From positions 1-52,115 of the forward strand of contig CABUDZ010000004.1 of assembly GCA_902490445.1 (NCBI GenBank): a stretch of 52,115 nucleotides of DNA, written 5' to 3'. The notes under the pieces are model-generated. The model searched no databases. It was not told where the DNA came from and saw only the letters and a list, made by a program, of their open reading frames with translations. Shown here one piece after another: positions 1 to 8,382 of this stretch. A program made the translations under genes and the position numbers. Every line of letters begins with the position of its first letter. Positions within the stretch are counted from its first letter, which is position 1. Source of the stretch: an uncultured Collinsella sp. Lineage in GTDB: Bacteria > Actinomycetota > Coriobacteriia > Coriobacteriales > Coriobacteriaceae.

Positions 1-2
1 AT

Positions 3-71
3 GAGCAGCGGCGGCCGTTTATCATCGGTCGTCAGCGGATCGTTGGGTCTCGCTACGTTTTTGACATCTAG
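3..71 (+). CDS. C-terminal end of an upstream gene, possibly a GntR/UTRA regulator
   Basis: The frame starting at base 3 is open from the window edge to a TAG at 69-71 and is followed at once by a hairpin terminator, as expected for the tail of a gene that begins outside the window. The visible 22 residues end in RIVGSRYVFDI, which resembles the last beta strand of UTRA ligand-binding domains in GntR-family regulators. That family would fit as local regulator of the sugar-conjugate operon that follows, but 22 residues are too few for a firm assignment. Confidence 0.35.
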   Translation, partial: EQRRPFIIGRQRIVGSRYVFDI

Positions 72-84
72 GACATTGCGTATG

Positions 85-118
85 AAAGCGCCCGGTGGAT
101 CATCTCACCGGGCGTTTC
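85..118 (+). terminator. Rho-independent terminator of the upstream gene
   Basis: A perfect 9-bp stem (CGCCCGGTG at 89-97 with CACCGGGCG at 106-114) is followed by a short T run. It isolates the partial gene at the window edge from the operon starting at 290. Confidence 0.75.
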
Positions 119-181
119 CATACCGTTCACGGCGCAAACGCAACCGTTCAACCGCGTTGCGGCAATCAGTTTGAAATTATC

Positions 182-247
182 TTGATGGCGAGAAAAGCTG
201 CTGGTAACCTATAGAACGTCATAGAACGTTTGCCTTGTGCAAACGTT
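182..247 (+). promoter_or_regulatory. Putative promoter and operator of the Amadori-type operon
   Basis: A perfect inverted repeat AACGTTTG/CAAACGTT (225-232 and 240-247, 7-nt spacer) lies 42 bases before the first start codon. Its left arm overlaps the second of two direct repeats ATAGAACGT (211-219 and 221-229). A possible promoter is TTGATG (182-187) with TAACCT (205-210), 17 bases apart. The arrangement suits a repressor bound just downstream of the transcription start. That the binder is the regulator whose tail is at 3-71 is an inference. Confidence 0.5.
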
Positions 248-289
248 GAAGCGAGATGCGATGCAGTCTCGAGTTCTTTGGAGGTATCT

Positions 290-1753
290 ATGTCAGATAC
301 GAAGGCGAAGAAGACAAACAGACGTTTTAAGTTCAAATTACCGCATGTCTATACGATCATGTTCTTGCTGATCGTTGTCTTTGCGGTCTTGACTTGGATC
401 GTTCCCTCTGGTCAGTATCAGCGCAAGACGATTTCGACAGCGGCGGGCGAGCGTGAAGTCGCCGTTGCTGGAACCTATGAACAGGTCGATAAGAACTACA
501 CCGATTCCGAGACCGGCGAGACCATCAATCTGGGGCAGGATATCTTCGCGGTCCTGCAAGCGCCCACTAAGGGCATCCAGGAGGCTGCCGACGTCGTTGC
601 GTTCGTCTTATTGATTGGCGGGTCGTTCGCAATCATCACCAAGACCAACGCTTTGAATGCCGGCATGAGCCGTGTGATTAAAAAGCTCAAGAACAAGGAC
701 ATCCTCATCATTCCCATCACGATGACGTTGCTGTCCATTTGCGGCACCACGTTTGGTATGTCTGAGGAAGCCCTGCCGTTCTATGCCATCTTCATTCCCA
801 TCATGATGGGTATCGGTTATGACTCGATGACGGCATTCATCATCTGCTTCCTTGGTCCTAACCTGGGATATTGCGCTTCGACCATCGATCCGTTTAATGT
901 TTTGATCGCCCAGGGCATCATTGGCATCGAGGGCAATCCGCAACTGTGGCTGCGCGCCGTTTCTTGGGTCATCTTCACTGCCGTCGGTATCGCATGGGCC
1001 ATGCGCTACGCCATGCGCGTCAAAAAAAACCCCGAGTCGTCCATTACGTACGAGGACGATAAGCTCAAGCGTATCGAGTTTTCCGTGACCGATGCCTCCA
1101 TTGAGGAAGAGTTCACTACCCGTCAGAAGCTCGTGCTTATCGATTTTGCTTGCGGTATGGGCATTATCGTCTGGGGTCTTGTTACCCAGGGTTGGTACAT
1201 GAATGAGATTTCCGCCGTGTTCCTTGGCATGGGCTTGCTTGCCGGTATCCTGGGCGGTCTTGACCAGCAGACGATTGCTGAGGAGTTCGTTAAAGGTCTC
1301 GCCGACTTTGCGTACGCCGCCATCGTTATCGGTATCGCTCGCGGTATTCTGGTCATCGCCGAGGGCGGCATGATCATCGACACCATCCTCCAGGCGCTCG
1401 CTACTGCGCTCGCCGGTGCACCCGCCGCCGTCTACACCACGTTTATGTATATCGTCCTTGGCCTGCTCTCTTTGCTGGTTCCCTCGAGTTCTGGCCTGGC
1501 GGCACTCACCATGCCCGTTATGGGCCCCCTGACCGAGCTCATGGGCCTCAATCCCGAGGCGGCCGTTACCGCGCTCCAGTTTGCCAACCAGACCATCAAC
1601 ACCATCAGTCCCGTGGCGGGCATGACGGTTGCCGGCCTTGGCGTGGCTAAGATTTCGTTTGGCCAATGGTGGAAGACCATTTGGAAGTTCTTCATCTTCA
1701 TGGTCGTCTTTGGCCTGATCGTAACTGCAATTTCTGGCATGCTTCCGGCGTAG
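290..1753 (+). CDS. YfcC-family (DcuC-like) membrane permease
   Basis: This 487-residue integral membrane protein probably imports the substrate of the operon. It starts LPHVYTIMFLLIVVFAVLTW after a short basic cytoplasmic tail, has about a dozen hydrophobic segments, and carries the conserved late region LVPSSSGLAALTMPVMGPL typical of the YfcC/C4-dicarboxylate-carrier-like family. The ATG at 290 is chosen because TTGGAGG lies just upstream at 279-285; a longer reading from 230 lacks such a site. Family members are annotated as basic amino acid or dicarboxylate carriers. The fructose-asparagine transporter FraA is, as I recall, also a Dcu-type carrier, which would agree with a zwitterionic amino-acid/sugar conjugate here. 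The substrate is inferred from neighbours only. Confidence 0.85.
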   Translation: MSDTKAKKTNRRFKFKLPHVYTIMFLLIVVFAVLTWIVPSGQYQRKTISTAAGEREVAVAGTYEQVDKNYTDSETGETINLGQDIFAVLQAPTKGIQEAADVVAFVLLIGGSFAIITKTNALNAGMSRVIKKLKNKDILIIPITMTLLSICGTTFGMSEEALPFYAIFIPIMMGIGYDSMTAFIICFLGPNLGYCASTIDPFNVLIAQGIIGIEGNPQLWLRAVSWVIFTAVGIAWAMRYAMRVKKNPESSITYEDDKLKRIEFSVTDASIEEEFTTRQKLVLIDFACGMGIIVWGLVTQGWYMNEISAVFLGMGLLAGILGGLDQQTIAEEFVKGLADFAYAAIVIGIARGILVIAEGGMIIDTILQALATALAGAPAAVYTTFMYIVLGLLSLLVPSSSGLAALTMPVMGPLTELMGLNPEAAVTALQFANQTINTISPVAGMTVAGLGVAKISFGQWWKTIWKFFIFMVVFGLIVTAISGMLPA

Positions 1754-1762
1754 GTGGTTGTG

Positions 1763-3346
1763 ATGTCTGATCGTTTGACGGTCCTGACGTCTAAGAGCGT
1801 CTTTACCGGTACGGGGGACCTGCCGTTTGAAGGTTTCGTAGCGGTCCGTGACAATCGAATTGAGGCGGTTGGCACCAAGTGTGAGGCAGCTTCGTATTTG
1901 ACCCAGGCGGACGAGGTAGTTGACCTGGGCGACCGCACCGTCATGCCTGGCCTGATCGATGTACATACCTTCTATACAGGCTGGGCGCTGCGGACGTTGG
2001 GGTCTGATCTGTCCGGCATCGCCGATGCCAAAGAGGCCGTGTCGCTCTTGCGTGCATGGAAAGAAGATCATCCGGATTGCGCGGCGGCTTTTGGCCGCAA
2101 CCTGCCCGAAACGTTGGCATCGGATGCCGAGAACGCAAATACGGCGGCTGTGTTTGACGATTGTTTTGGCGATATCCCTGTCGTCTGCTTTACACCGGGT
2201 GCGGAGACCTGCGTTCTCAATGCTGCCGCCAGTGCGCGATACGGCTTCACGCCCCAGGCGTGCTATGCCGAGAAGATCTGGCGCATGATGAGCGATTTCC
2301 TCGCGCTGCCCGAGGTACGTGCGGGGTATTCGGACTACATGAGCATGCTTAACGAGCGCGGCGTTACCGCCATCAAGGAGATGGCGTTTGATGACTACTA
2401 CGGTTTTGCCGACGAAATGGCTCGCCGTGAAGAATCTGGCGAGCTGACGGTTCGCGTCTCTATGATGTCGCAGCCGGTGGGTGCCGGTGCAAATCTGTCG
2501 TATGCTCGCGAGGCACGAGAGCGCTTCCGGGGACCGTTCGTTCGTTTTTCTGGCTTCAACCGTATGACCGATCGCGGCGTATGGGCGGGGCTTGCCGAGA
2601 TGATTGACCCCTATGAGGACACGGCCGATGCGGGGGCTGCCGGCAAGACGGTTGTCGAGGAGCCCGAGTGGGATCTGATTGAGAACGAGCTGCGCGCAAT
2701 TGATGCTGACGGCTTCCGATATTCTTTGCATTGCCAGGGCGATGGCGCCGTTCGTCGCACCGTGGCGCTCTATGCCTCGCTGTCTCGAGACGAGCATGGA
2801 CGGTTGCTTCGCCGCCATGCGATTACCGATCTCGAGAACTCTGACCCGACCGATCTTGTCGAGTTTGGCAAGTTAGGTGGAATTTGCGAGGTCTATCCGC
2901 AGATTCTGACGCTGGACCGGCGCGAGGATTGCCTGTCGATGATGCGTCGACAAATTGGCGAGACGCGACTTTTGCACAGCTGGAATCGCCGCGGCATGGA
3001 AGATTCCGGATGCACGGTGTGCTGTGGTACGGATTTGCCACTGCTGATTCCGAGCCTGGGCGAGTCAATCTACAGCGCGTGCGGTGGATACTTCGACGAT
3101 GGACTGCCCGTGAATGAGGCCAACGCGCTGACGCTTGTCGAGCTCTTGCGTGCTTGGACTGCCGGGGGCGCGTACGATCTGATGCGCGAAGACGAACTGG
3201 GTACGCTTGAGGTCGGCAAGCTTGCCGATATCTGCGTGCTCGATCGGGATGTGTTCGACCTCGATTATCGCGACGCACGCGATCTTTCGGTTGATATGAC
3301 GATGTCGGACGGACAAATCGTGTTCGATCGAAATAAGGAGGCATAA
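1763..3346 (+). CDS. YtcJ-like amidohydrolase with an altered metal site
   Basis: A 527-residue protein of the amidohydrolase superfamily (YtcJ-like, amidohydrolase_3). It has an N-terminal beta domain, the TIM-barrel entry motif PGLIDVHTF at about residue 63, a central histidine in SLHCQGDGA, GTDLPL late in the barrel, and the C-terminal strand typical of the family (GTLEVGKLADICVLDRD). The usual first-strand HxH metal pair is here His-Thr-Phe, so the second histidine is missing. The enzyme may use one metal, another chemistry, or none. ATG 1763 is preferred over GTG 1754 because AGGTGG sits at 1752-1757, overlapping the permease stop. It probably processes a form of the imported conjugate, for example by removing an acyl group; no substrate can be read from sequence. 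Confidence 0.8.
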   Translation: MSDRLTVLTSKSVFTGTGDLPFEGFVAVRDNRIEAVGTKCEAASYLTQADEVVDLGDRTVMPGLIDVHTFYTGWALRTLGSDLSGIADAKEAVSLLRAWKEDHPDCAAAFGRNLPETLASDAENANTAAVFDDCFGDIPVVCFTPGAETCVLNAAASARYGFTPQACYAEKIWRMMSDFLALPEVRAGYSDYMSMLNERGVTAIKEMAFDDYYGFADEMARREESGELTVRVSMMSQPVGAGANLSYAREARERFRGPFVRFSGFNRMTDRGVWAGLAEMIDPYEDTADAGAAGKTVVEEPEWDLIENELRAIDADGFRYSLHCQGDGAVRRTVALYASLSRDEHGRLLRRHAITDLENSDPTDLVEFGKLGGICEVYPQILTLDRREDCLSMMRRQIGETRLLHSWNRRGMEDSGCTVCCGTDLPLLIPSLGESIYSACGGYFDDGLPVNEANALTLVELLRAWTAGGAYDLMREDELGTLEVGKLADICVLDRDVFDLDYRDARDLSVDMTMSDGQIVFDRNKEA

Positions 3347-3347
3347 G

Positions 3348-4199
3348 ATGTCTGAATCCAAACCGACGCTGCGCCGCGAACAGATTGCGGGCATGAATAT
3401 CCACTACATCATGTGGTCGCTCGATTACTTCCTTGATGTGCAGCAGCGTTTGGGCTTTGAGTCCATTGAGCTGTGGTGTGCGGAGCCGCATGTGACGCTC
3501 GACCACACGGGCTACTTTGAGGCTGAGGTCCTGGCGAAAAAGGCTGCAGACCGTGGGCTTAGGTATCGTACTCTGTGCCCCGAGAATGTCGTCTATCCTT
3601 GGCAGTACTGCGCACGCAAACCGCTGCATGAACAGCGCAGCCTGGCGTACTTTAAGCACGGCATTGAGCTTGCCGAGGTACTTGGGTGCGACCGTATGTC
3701 CGTCAACTCGGGCTGGGGCGACTGGGACGAGGACCGCGAGGAAGCCTGGAAGCGCAGCCGCGAGCACTTGTCCATTCTGGCGGAGTATGCCGGTGAGCAC
3801 GGTCTGGTGCTTACGATGGAAAGCCTGCGTCCCGAGGAGAGCAACCTTGTAACGACGGTTTCCGATGCGAAGCGCATGATTGACGAGGTCGCGAGCCCGT
3901 ACTTACAGCCCATGGTTGATACAACCGCGATGGGCGTTGCGGGCGAGACGCTCGAGGACTGGTTTGCCGCCTTTGGTGATGGGGCAATTCACGAGATGCA
4001 CTTTATCGACGGTGACCCGTATGGCCATCTGGTGTGGGGCGATGGCAAGCACGATATGGACGCCTTCGTCGCCACGCTTAATGCCCATGGTTTCGATGGC
4101 ATGCTGGGCCAGGAAATCACGGACGGGCGTTACTACGATGACCCGGCGGCGGCAGATGCCAAGAACATGGCCGCATTCGAGAAATATCTGATTGACTAA
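3348..4199 (+). CDS. frlC: FrlC-like sugar epimerase (TIM barrel)
   Basis: A 283-residue xylose-isomerase-like TIM barrel. It resembles E. coli FrlC (fructoselysine/psicoselysine 3-epimerase): FESIELWCAEPH near the N terminus, MESLRPEESNLVT around residue 160 (compare EPLTPYESNVV of FrlC), MVDTTAM, HEMHFIDGDPYGHLVWGDG, and GQEITDGRYYDDP at the end. The Glu, Asp, His and Glu residues in these segments are the expected metal and catalytic ligands. It starts one base after the preceding stop codon with AAGGAGG in front. By family knowledge it interconverts the C3 epimers of a ketosamine so that both can be phosphorylated and split. The exact amine is unknown. Confidence 0.8.
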   Translation: MSESKPTLRREQIAGMNIHYIMWSLDYFLDVQQRLGFESIELWCAEPHVTLDHTGYFEAEVLAKKAADRGLRYRTLCPENVVYPWQYCARKPLHEQRSLAYFKHGIELAEVLGCDRMSVNSGWGDWDEDREEAWKRSREHLSILAEYAGEHGLVLTMESLRPEESNLVTTVSDAKRMIDEVASPYLQPMVDTTAMGVAGETLEDWFAAFGDGAIHEMHFIDGDPYGHLVWGDGKHDMDAFVATLNAHGFDGMLGQEITDGRYYDDPAAADAKNMAAFEKYLID

Positions 4200-4261
4200 A
4201 CCAACTATCGGCCACGCAGCCAACGTCATTGATTGCGGACCAAACAAGAAAGGAACTGGAT

Positions 4262-5230
4262 ATGAACGCACACGATCTGATCAAAGAGGCAATTGCCGAG
4301 AAGGGCAAGTTCGACAGCGTCTACTGGATTGCTTGCGGTGGCTCCATGATCGATTTGATCCCGGCTCATGAGCTTCTGCAGCGCGAGGCAACCACCTTCA
4401 CTTCGTATATCTATACGGCTCGCGAGTTTGATATCATGCGCCCGCGCCGCTTGGGTGAGAAATCCCTGGTCATTGCTTGCAGCCACAGTGGCAACACCCC
4501 CGAGGTCGTCGAGGGCTGTGAGATTGCCCTTGCTGCCGGCGCTACGGTGATCGCCCAGACCGACAACGCTGGATCCAAGATTGACTCCGGCAAGTGGACC
4601 ACGTGGGTCTACCCGTGGGGCGAGGGCGTGCCGCAGGCCGAGGTCCCCGCTGGCATTTCGCTGTCGCTTGCGGCCGAGCTGCTCGATCAGCAGGAGGGCT
4701 ACGCCGATCTTGCCGATATGTATGCCGGTATCGCCGAGATGGATAAGATTCTTCCCCCGGCACGTGAGAAGGTAAATGCCGAGCTGGGCGATCGCTTTGC
4801 CAAGCTTTGCCAGGAGCACGAGTTCTTCTATATTCTGGGCAGCGGTCCCAACTTTAGCCAGACCTACGGTTTCGCTATCTGCTCTCTTATGGAGATGCAG
4901 TGGCAGCACTGCAGCTACATTCACTCTGCCGAGTACTTCCATGGCCCCTTCGAGGCTACTCAGGATGGCGTTTTTTACTTCCTGCAGATGGGCTCCAGCG
5001 AGTGCCGTGCTATGGACGAGCGCGCCCTGGCGTTCCTTAAGACGCATACCGATACGCTGATGGTGCTCGATGCCAAGGAGTACGGTATGGAAGCCGTGCC
5101 GGCGAGTGTCCGTGCCTATCTGGACCCGGTGCTGTTCTACGCCATGAACTGCGAGCTGCGTGCTGCACGCGGCAAGGTGTTTGATCACGATCCCGATTTC
5201 CGTCGCTATATGGGTGTTGTCGAGTACTAG
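4262..5230 (+). CDS. frlB: FrlB-like ketosamine 6-phosphate deglycase
   Basis: A 322-residue SIS-domain protein close in pattern to FrlB, which splits fructoselysine 6-phosphate into lysine and glucose 6-phosphate. Visible signatures are ACGGSMIDL (first sugar-phosphate loop), ACSHSGNTPEV (second loop), the catalytic region SAEYFHGPFE, where FrlB/FraB have the essential Glu and His, and the terminal RRYMGVVEY, which matches the FrlB ending. ATG 4262 is used because AAAGGA lies about 11 bases upstream; an earlier ATG at 4229 has no ribosome site. It is the key cleavage step of the operon. The amine released could be lysine, another amino acid, or a related amine. Confidence 0.85.
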   Translation: MNAHDLIKEAIAEKGKFDSVYWIACGGSMIDLIPAHELLQREATTFTSYIYTAREFDIMRPRRLGEKSLVIACSHSGNTPEVVEGCEIALAAGATVIAQTDNAGSKIDSGKWTTWVYPWGEGVPQAEVPAGISLSLAAELLDQQEGYADLADMYAGIAEMDKILPPAREKVNAELGDRFAKLCQEHEFFYILGSGPNFSQTYGFAICSLMEMQWQHCSYIHSAEYFHGPFEATQDGVFYFLQMGSSECRAMDERALAFLKTHTDTLMVLDAKEYGMEAVPASVRAYLDPVLFYAMNCELRAARGKVFDHDPDFRRYMGVVEY

Positions 5231-5244
5231 AAGGGGCAAAGGCC

Positions 5245-6108
5245 ATGGCATTTAACGTTAACGCGCTCGGTTTTGGCGACAACGTCGTCGATCGCTACGA
5301 GCATATCCACACCATGTATCCCGGCGGCAATGCGGTGAACTTCGCCGTTTATGCCAAGAAATGCGGTGCCGCACGCTCTGCATACATGGGCATTTTTGGC
5401 AATGACGCCGCTGCCGAGCATGTCATTGCAAGCCTCGAGGATGAGGGTATCGAGCTTGACAAGTGCGAGCAGATGATTGGCGAGAACGGAGCGGCTCGCG
5501 TGACCGTCGTTGACGGTGACCGTGTCTTCCTCGGCTCCAACGAGGGCGGTATCCGTGGCGATGCGCGCTATGTTCTCGATCGCTTTGACCTTTCGTACAT
5601 GAAGCAGTTCGATGTGGTTCATTCGGGCAACTATTGCTTCACCGAGCGCGAGCTGCCCAAGTTGAAGGCTGCGGGCGTCACGGTCTCTTTTGACTTTTCG
5701 GACGACTCCACCGACGAGTACTACGAGCAGATTGCGCCCTATGTCGATTTTGCTTTCTTTAGTGCGGCGGATGCCGCGAGTGAGGACGAGATTCGCGAGC
5801 GTCTGGCATGGGTGAAGGATCTGGGTCCGCGTTTTGTGTCGGCTACGGCGGGCGCCGAGGGCTGCATCGCTTACGACGGCGAGCGTTATTACCGCCAGCT
5901 GGCTAAACCGGTAACGGACATGAAGGACACCATGGGGGCGGGCGACTCGTTCCTCACCTCGTTTTTGATGTGCTATCTCGATTCCGTCAAGCGTGGTGAG
6001 GGTGGCGCCGAGGCCATCGAGCGCGCGCTCGACTTTGCTGCCGGGTTTGCCTCGACCGTGTGCGGCATGGAAGGTTCTTGGGGCCACGGAGCACCAATCG
6101 TCGAATAG
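5245..6108 (+). CDS. frlD: FrlD-like fructosamine kinase (PfkB family)
   Basis: A 287-residue ribokinase/PfkB-family kinase resembling fructoselysine 6-kinase. It opens with GFGDNVVDRY and PGGNAVNFAVYAKKCGA (sugar lid and substrate site), has FDFSDDSTDEYY in the middle as in FrlD (FDFSDKW), and ends with DTMGAGDSFLTSFL carrying the catalytic Asp and anion hole. It follows frlB by 14 bases with AGGGGCAAAGG in front of the ATG, so kinase and deglycase are co-expressed. Predicted reaction: ATP-dependent phosphorylation of the ketosamine at C6, before cleavage by the FrlB-like enzyme. Confidence 0.85.
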   Translation: MAFNVNALGFGDNVVDRYEHIHTMYPGGNAVNFAVYAKKCGAARSAYMGIFGNDAAAEHVIASLEDEGIELDKCEQMIGENGAARVTVVDGDRVFLGSNEGGIRGDARYVLDRFDLSYMKQFDVVHSGNYCFTERELPKLKAAGVTVSFDFSDDSTDEYYEQIAPYVDFAFFSAADAASEDEIRERLAWVKDLGPRFVSATAGAEGCIAYDGERYYRQLAKPVTDMKDTMGAGDSFLTSFLMCYLDSVKRGEGGAEAIERALDFAAGFASTVCGMEGSWGHGAPIVE

Positions 6109-6178
6109 CTTAAGAAAGCGTACGGCGGTCTGGCTATGAGGCCTTGGACAGCCGATGCAAAACAATAAGCGAAACGCG

Positions 6179-6213
6179 AAAAGGGGGCTCGCCATGTGGT
6201 GGGTCCCCTTTTG
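6179..6213 (+). terminator. Hairpin between the two kinases (internal terminator or attenuator)
   Basis: Perfect 8-bp arms AAAAGGGG (6179-6186) and CCCCTTTT (6205-6212) form a bidirectional terminator-like hairpin in the 121-bp gap between the two kinase genes. It should lower expression of the distal genes or mark a processing site, because the same-strand genes continue directly after it. Confidence 0.6.
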
Positions 6214-6229
6214 AACATTGGAGAAGACC

Positions 6230-7030
6230 ATGGGTATTAAAGCGTGTGCGGCTGGTTTTTGCTGTGCGGACGTCTATCAAAACATCGGCGTGTTCTATCC
6301 GACTGGTAATGGCATTGACTGGGGTATCCATCTTGCACGAATGGGCGTTTCGGTATCCGCCGTGTCGGTTGTCGGCAAGGACGAGTACGGAGACAAGATG
6401 AGAGAGGCGCTGGCCGCCGAGGGGTTTGATATCTCTCATCTGCGGGTGGAGGATGGAGACACCTCGGTGATGCTCATGGCATTGAAAGACGGCGTCGATC
6501 GCGTGCATCTCGAGGCAATCGATGGCGTAATGGAGACATATCGTCCGAATGAAGATGACCGGGCGTTTATCCTAGAGCATGACATCATTCATACCGACCT
6601 GTTTGGCAATTGTTTGGACCTCCTGCCCGAGTGGCATGATGCGGGCAAGACGGTGGTTATGGACTTCTCGGTGTTCAGCCAAGATCCCGAATATGCCTGC
6701 GAGAATCATTTTCCCTACGTTGACTACGCATTTATGTCGTTTGAAGATGACACTCCGGAGCTGCGGGACTGGGTACGTCACGCGCAGGAATTGGGGCCGC
6801 GCGTTGCGGTTGCCACGCTTGGCGAGAAGGGAAGCATTGCCTATGACGGTGAGCGCTTCTATGAGTGCGGGATCGTGCCGGCGGAGAAGGTCGTTAATAC
6901 CGTGGGTGCCGGCGATTCGTATATTGCCGGGTTTACCAAGGGCGTGATCGATGGCCTTGATATTCCGGCGTGTATGAAGGCGGGCGCTGAGCTGTCGTCC
7001 CGAGTGATTGGTTCGTTTGAGCCGTACTAG
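6230..7030 (+). CDS. Second FrlD-like PfkB kinase
   Basis: A 266-residue PfkB-family kinase, clearly a relative of the preceding gene: GNGIDWGIHLARMGVS in place of GGNAVNFAVY, VVGKDEYGDKM, MDFSVFSQDPEY, and NTVGAGDSYIAGF with the catalytic Asp. ATG 6230 has GGAG eight bases upstream; a TTG at 6218 would place this site inside the frame. Its substrate loop differs from the first kinase (GNGID against GGNAV), which suggests a different substrate, perhaps a second ketosamine or a downstream sugar. It sits after a terminator-like hairpin and may be expressed at another level than frlD. Confidence 0.8.
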   Translation: MGIKACAAGFCCADVYQNIGVFYPTGNGIDWGIHLARMGVSVSAVSVVGKDEYGDKMREALAAEGFDISHLRVEDGDTSVMLMALKDGVDRVHLEAIDGVMETYRPNEDDRAFILEHDIIHTDLFGNCLDLLPEWHDAGKTVVMDFSVFSQDPEYACENHFPYVDYAFMSFEDDTPELRDWVRHAQELGPRVAVATLGEKGSIAYDGERFYECGIVPAEKVVNTVGAGDSYIAGFTKGVIDGLDIPACMKAGAELSSRVIGSFEPY

Positions 7031-7057
7031 GGTCAAATGCCTGGAAAGGAGTACGAA

Positions 7058-7918
7058 ATGGTTATCGACATGTTGGTCCAGCCCATGCTCTACGGCGAGA
7101 TCTGTACGCCGGGTGATGAGCCTGATGGATTCGGTTTTTGGTCACGAGAATTTGGTATGGGGCATATGGGCCCCATGGATTGGGATGAGCTTCAAGTCGA
7201 GATGGACGTCTGCGACGTGCAGAAGAGCGTGCTCATGCCGCTCGATGTAACCACGGCATGCGGAGGGCACTTTGGCACCAATGACCAGATTGCCATGCTG
7301 GTTGCCGCGCATCCCGATCGTCTGTGGGGATTTGCGAGCGTAGATCCGCAGGTGAGCGGTGCCGCAGGCGAATTGGAGCGCGCCTTTACCGAGTTGGGGG
7401 CAAAGGGGCTTTGCCTGCATCCGGCAAAGCAGGGTTTTGCCCCCGAAGATGTCGTGGCCGAGCCGCTTTACGAGCTGTGCGAGCGCTATAACAAGCCGGT
7501 GGTTTTTCATGCCGGTATGTCTTGGGAGCCGGGTGCAGAGCTCTCGCGCAGTAACCCGCTTGCATTTGAGCACACAATCGCAACGCATCCAAATGTGCGT
7601 TTTAGTTTGACCCACTTTGGCTGGCCCTGGGTGCGCGAGACCGTGGCGATGCTGCTCAAGTATCCCAACTGCTACACGGACACTTCTATCACTTACATCG
7701 ATTCGCCCGAGGAGATGATGCAGCGTCTTTTCACGGTCGATATGGGGCCGCTGTGGTATGAGCGCGCGCTATCGCATCAAGTGATGTTCGCCAGCAATAC
7801 GCCTCGCTTCCGTGCATTCAAACTCAAGCGGGCGCTCGATACCGTGCCCATGCGCGATGATGCGCGAGAAAGGCTCTACTGGGGTAATGCCCTGCGTTTT
7901 CTTGAAGGAGATGAGTAA
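7058..7918 (+). CDS. Amidohydrolase-2 family TIM-barrel protein
   Basis: A 286-residue protein of the amidohydrolase-2 (ACMSD-like) group. Recognisable parts are FASVDPQVSGAAGELERA, GLCLHPAKQGFAP, VVFHAGMSWEPG, RFSLTHFGWPW, CYTDTSITY and WGNALRFL at the end, all typical of the family. The N-terminal metal motif, usually HxH directly after the first strand, is not present (MVIDMLVQPMLYG), and the GSDxP strand reads FASNTPRF. Metal binding is therefore in doubt. ATG 7058 is chosen because GGAAAGGAG stands at 7043-7051. Possibly a lactonase, a decarboxylase-like enzyme or a non-catalytic homologue; the substrate is unknown. Confidence 0.75.
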   Translation: MVIDMLVQPMLYGEICTPGDEPDGFGFWSREFGMGHMGPMDWDELQVEMDVCDVQKSVLMPLDVTTACGGHFGTNDQIAMLVAAHPDRLWGFASVDPQVSGAAGELERAFTELGAKGLCLHPAKQGFAPEDVVAEPLYELCERYNKPVVFHAGMSWEPGAELSRSNPLAFEHTIATHPNVRFSLTHFGWPWVRETVAMLLKYPNCYTDTSITYIDSPEEMMQRLFTVDMGPLWYERALSHQVMFASNTPRFRAFKLKRALDTVPMRDDARERLYWGNALRFLEGDE

Positions 7919-7920
7919 AC

Positions 7921-8349
7921 ATGGTGACGCTCGAGACATTGAGCTATCTATCGACTGCTCCGGACCAGTTCATCGATATTACCGAAGACGTGCACGCTGC
8001 CATCGAACGCAGCTCGGTGACCAATGGCTTGGCGGCGATTATTTTGTCGCATACGACCTGTGGAATCGTGGTAAACGAGGGGCTGCCCTGCGTGGAGACG
8101 GATCTTATGGAGACGCTTGATCGCATCGCCCCACTCGAGGCCCCCTATGCGCATGCACACTTCCTGCCGAGCTATGGAGCCACCGGCAACAACTCCTGTG
8201 GGCATATCAAGAGCATGATTTGTGGAAACAGTTGCTTCTTTCCCGTCCAAGATGGCCACATCGTGTGCGGAAGTGCCCAGAACATCTATCTTGCGGAGTT
8301 TGACGGTCCGCAGAAGCGAAAAGTGTACGTCGAGGTGCTGGGGGAGTAA
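7921..8349 (+). CDS. YjbQ/UPF0047-family protein
   Basis: A 142-residue member of the YjbQ family (secondary thiamine-phosphate synthase-like). The family motifs are present: ILSHTTCGIVVNEG around residue 42 and PSYGATGNNSCGHIKSMICG near residue 90, which hold the conserved His/Asn/Glu cluster of the trimer active site. It starts two bases after the preceding stop with AAGGAGATGAG overlapping that gene's end, so the genes are tightly coupled. The natural function of the family is not settled. Its place inside a catabolic operon suggests action on a phosphorylated or amine intermediate rather than thiamine synthesis. Confidence 0.8.
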   Translation: MVTLETLSYLSTAPDQFIDITEDVHAAIERSSVTNGLAAIILSHTTCGIVVNEGLPCVETDLMETLDRIAPLEAPYAHAHFLPSYGATGNNSCGHIKSMICGNSCFFPVQDGHIVCGSAQNIYLAEFDGPQKRKVYVEVLGE

Positions 8350-8382
8350 CGTCCCTGCAATAACCCTATGAAGGAGCACGTT

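Noticed and set aside
608..2818. A 736-codon open frame on the minus strand.
   Set aside because: It runs antisense to the permease and amidohydrolase genes. Its translation has no recognisable domain, and the plus-strand frames carry clear family motifs.
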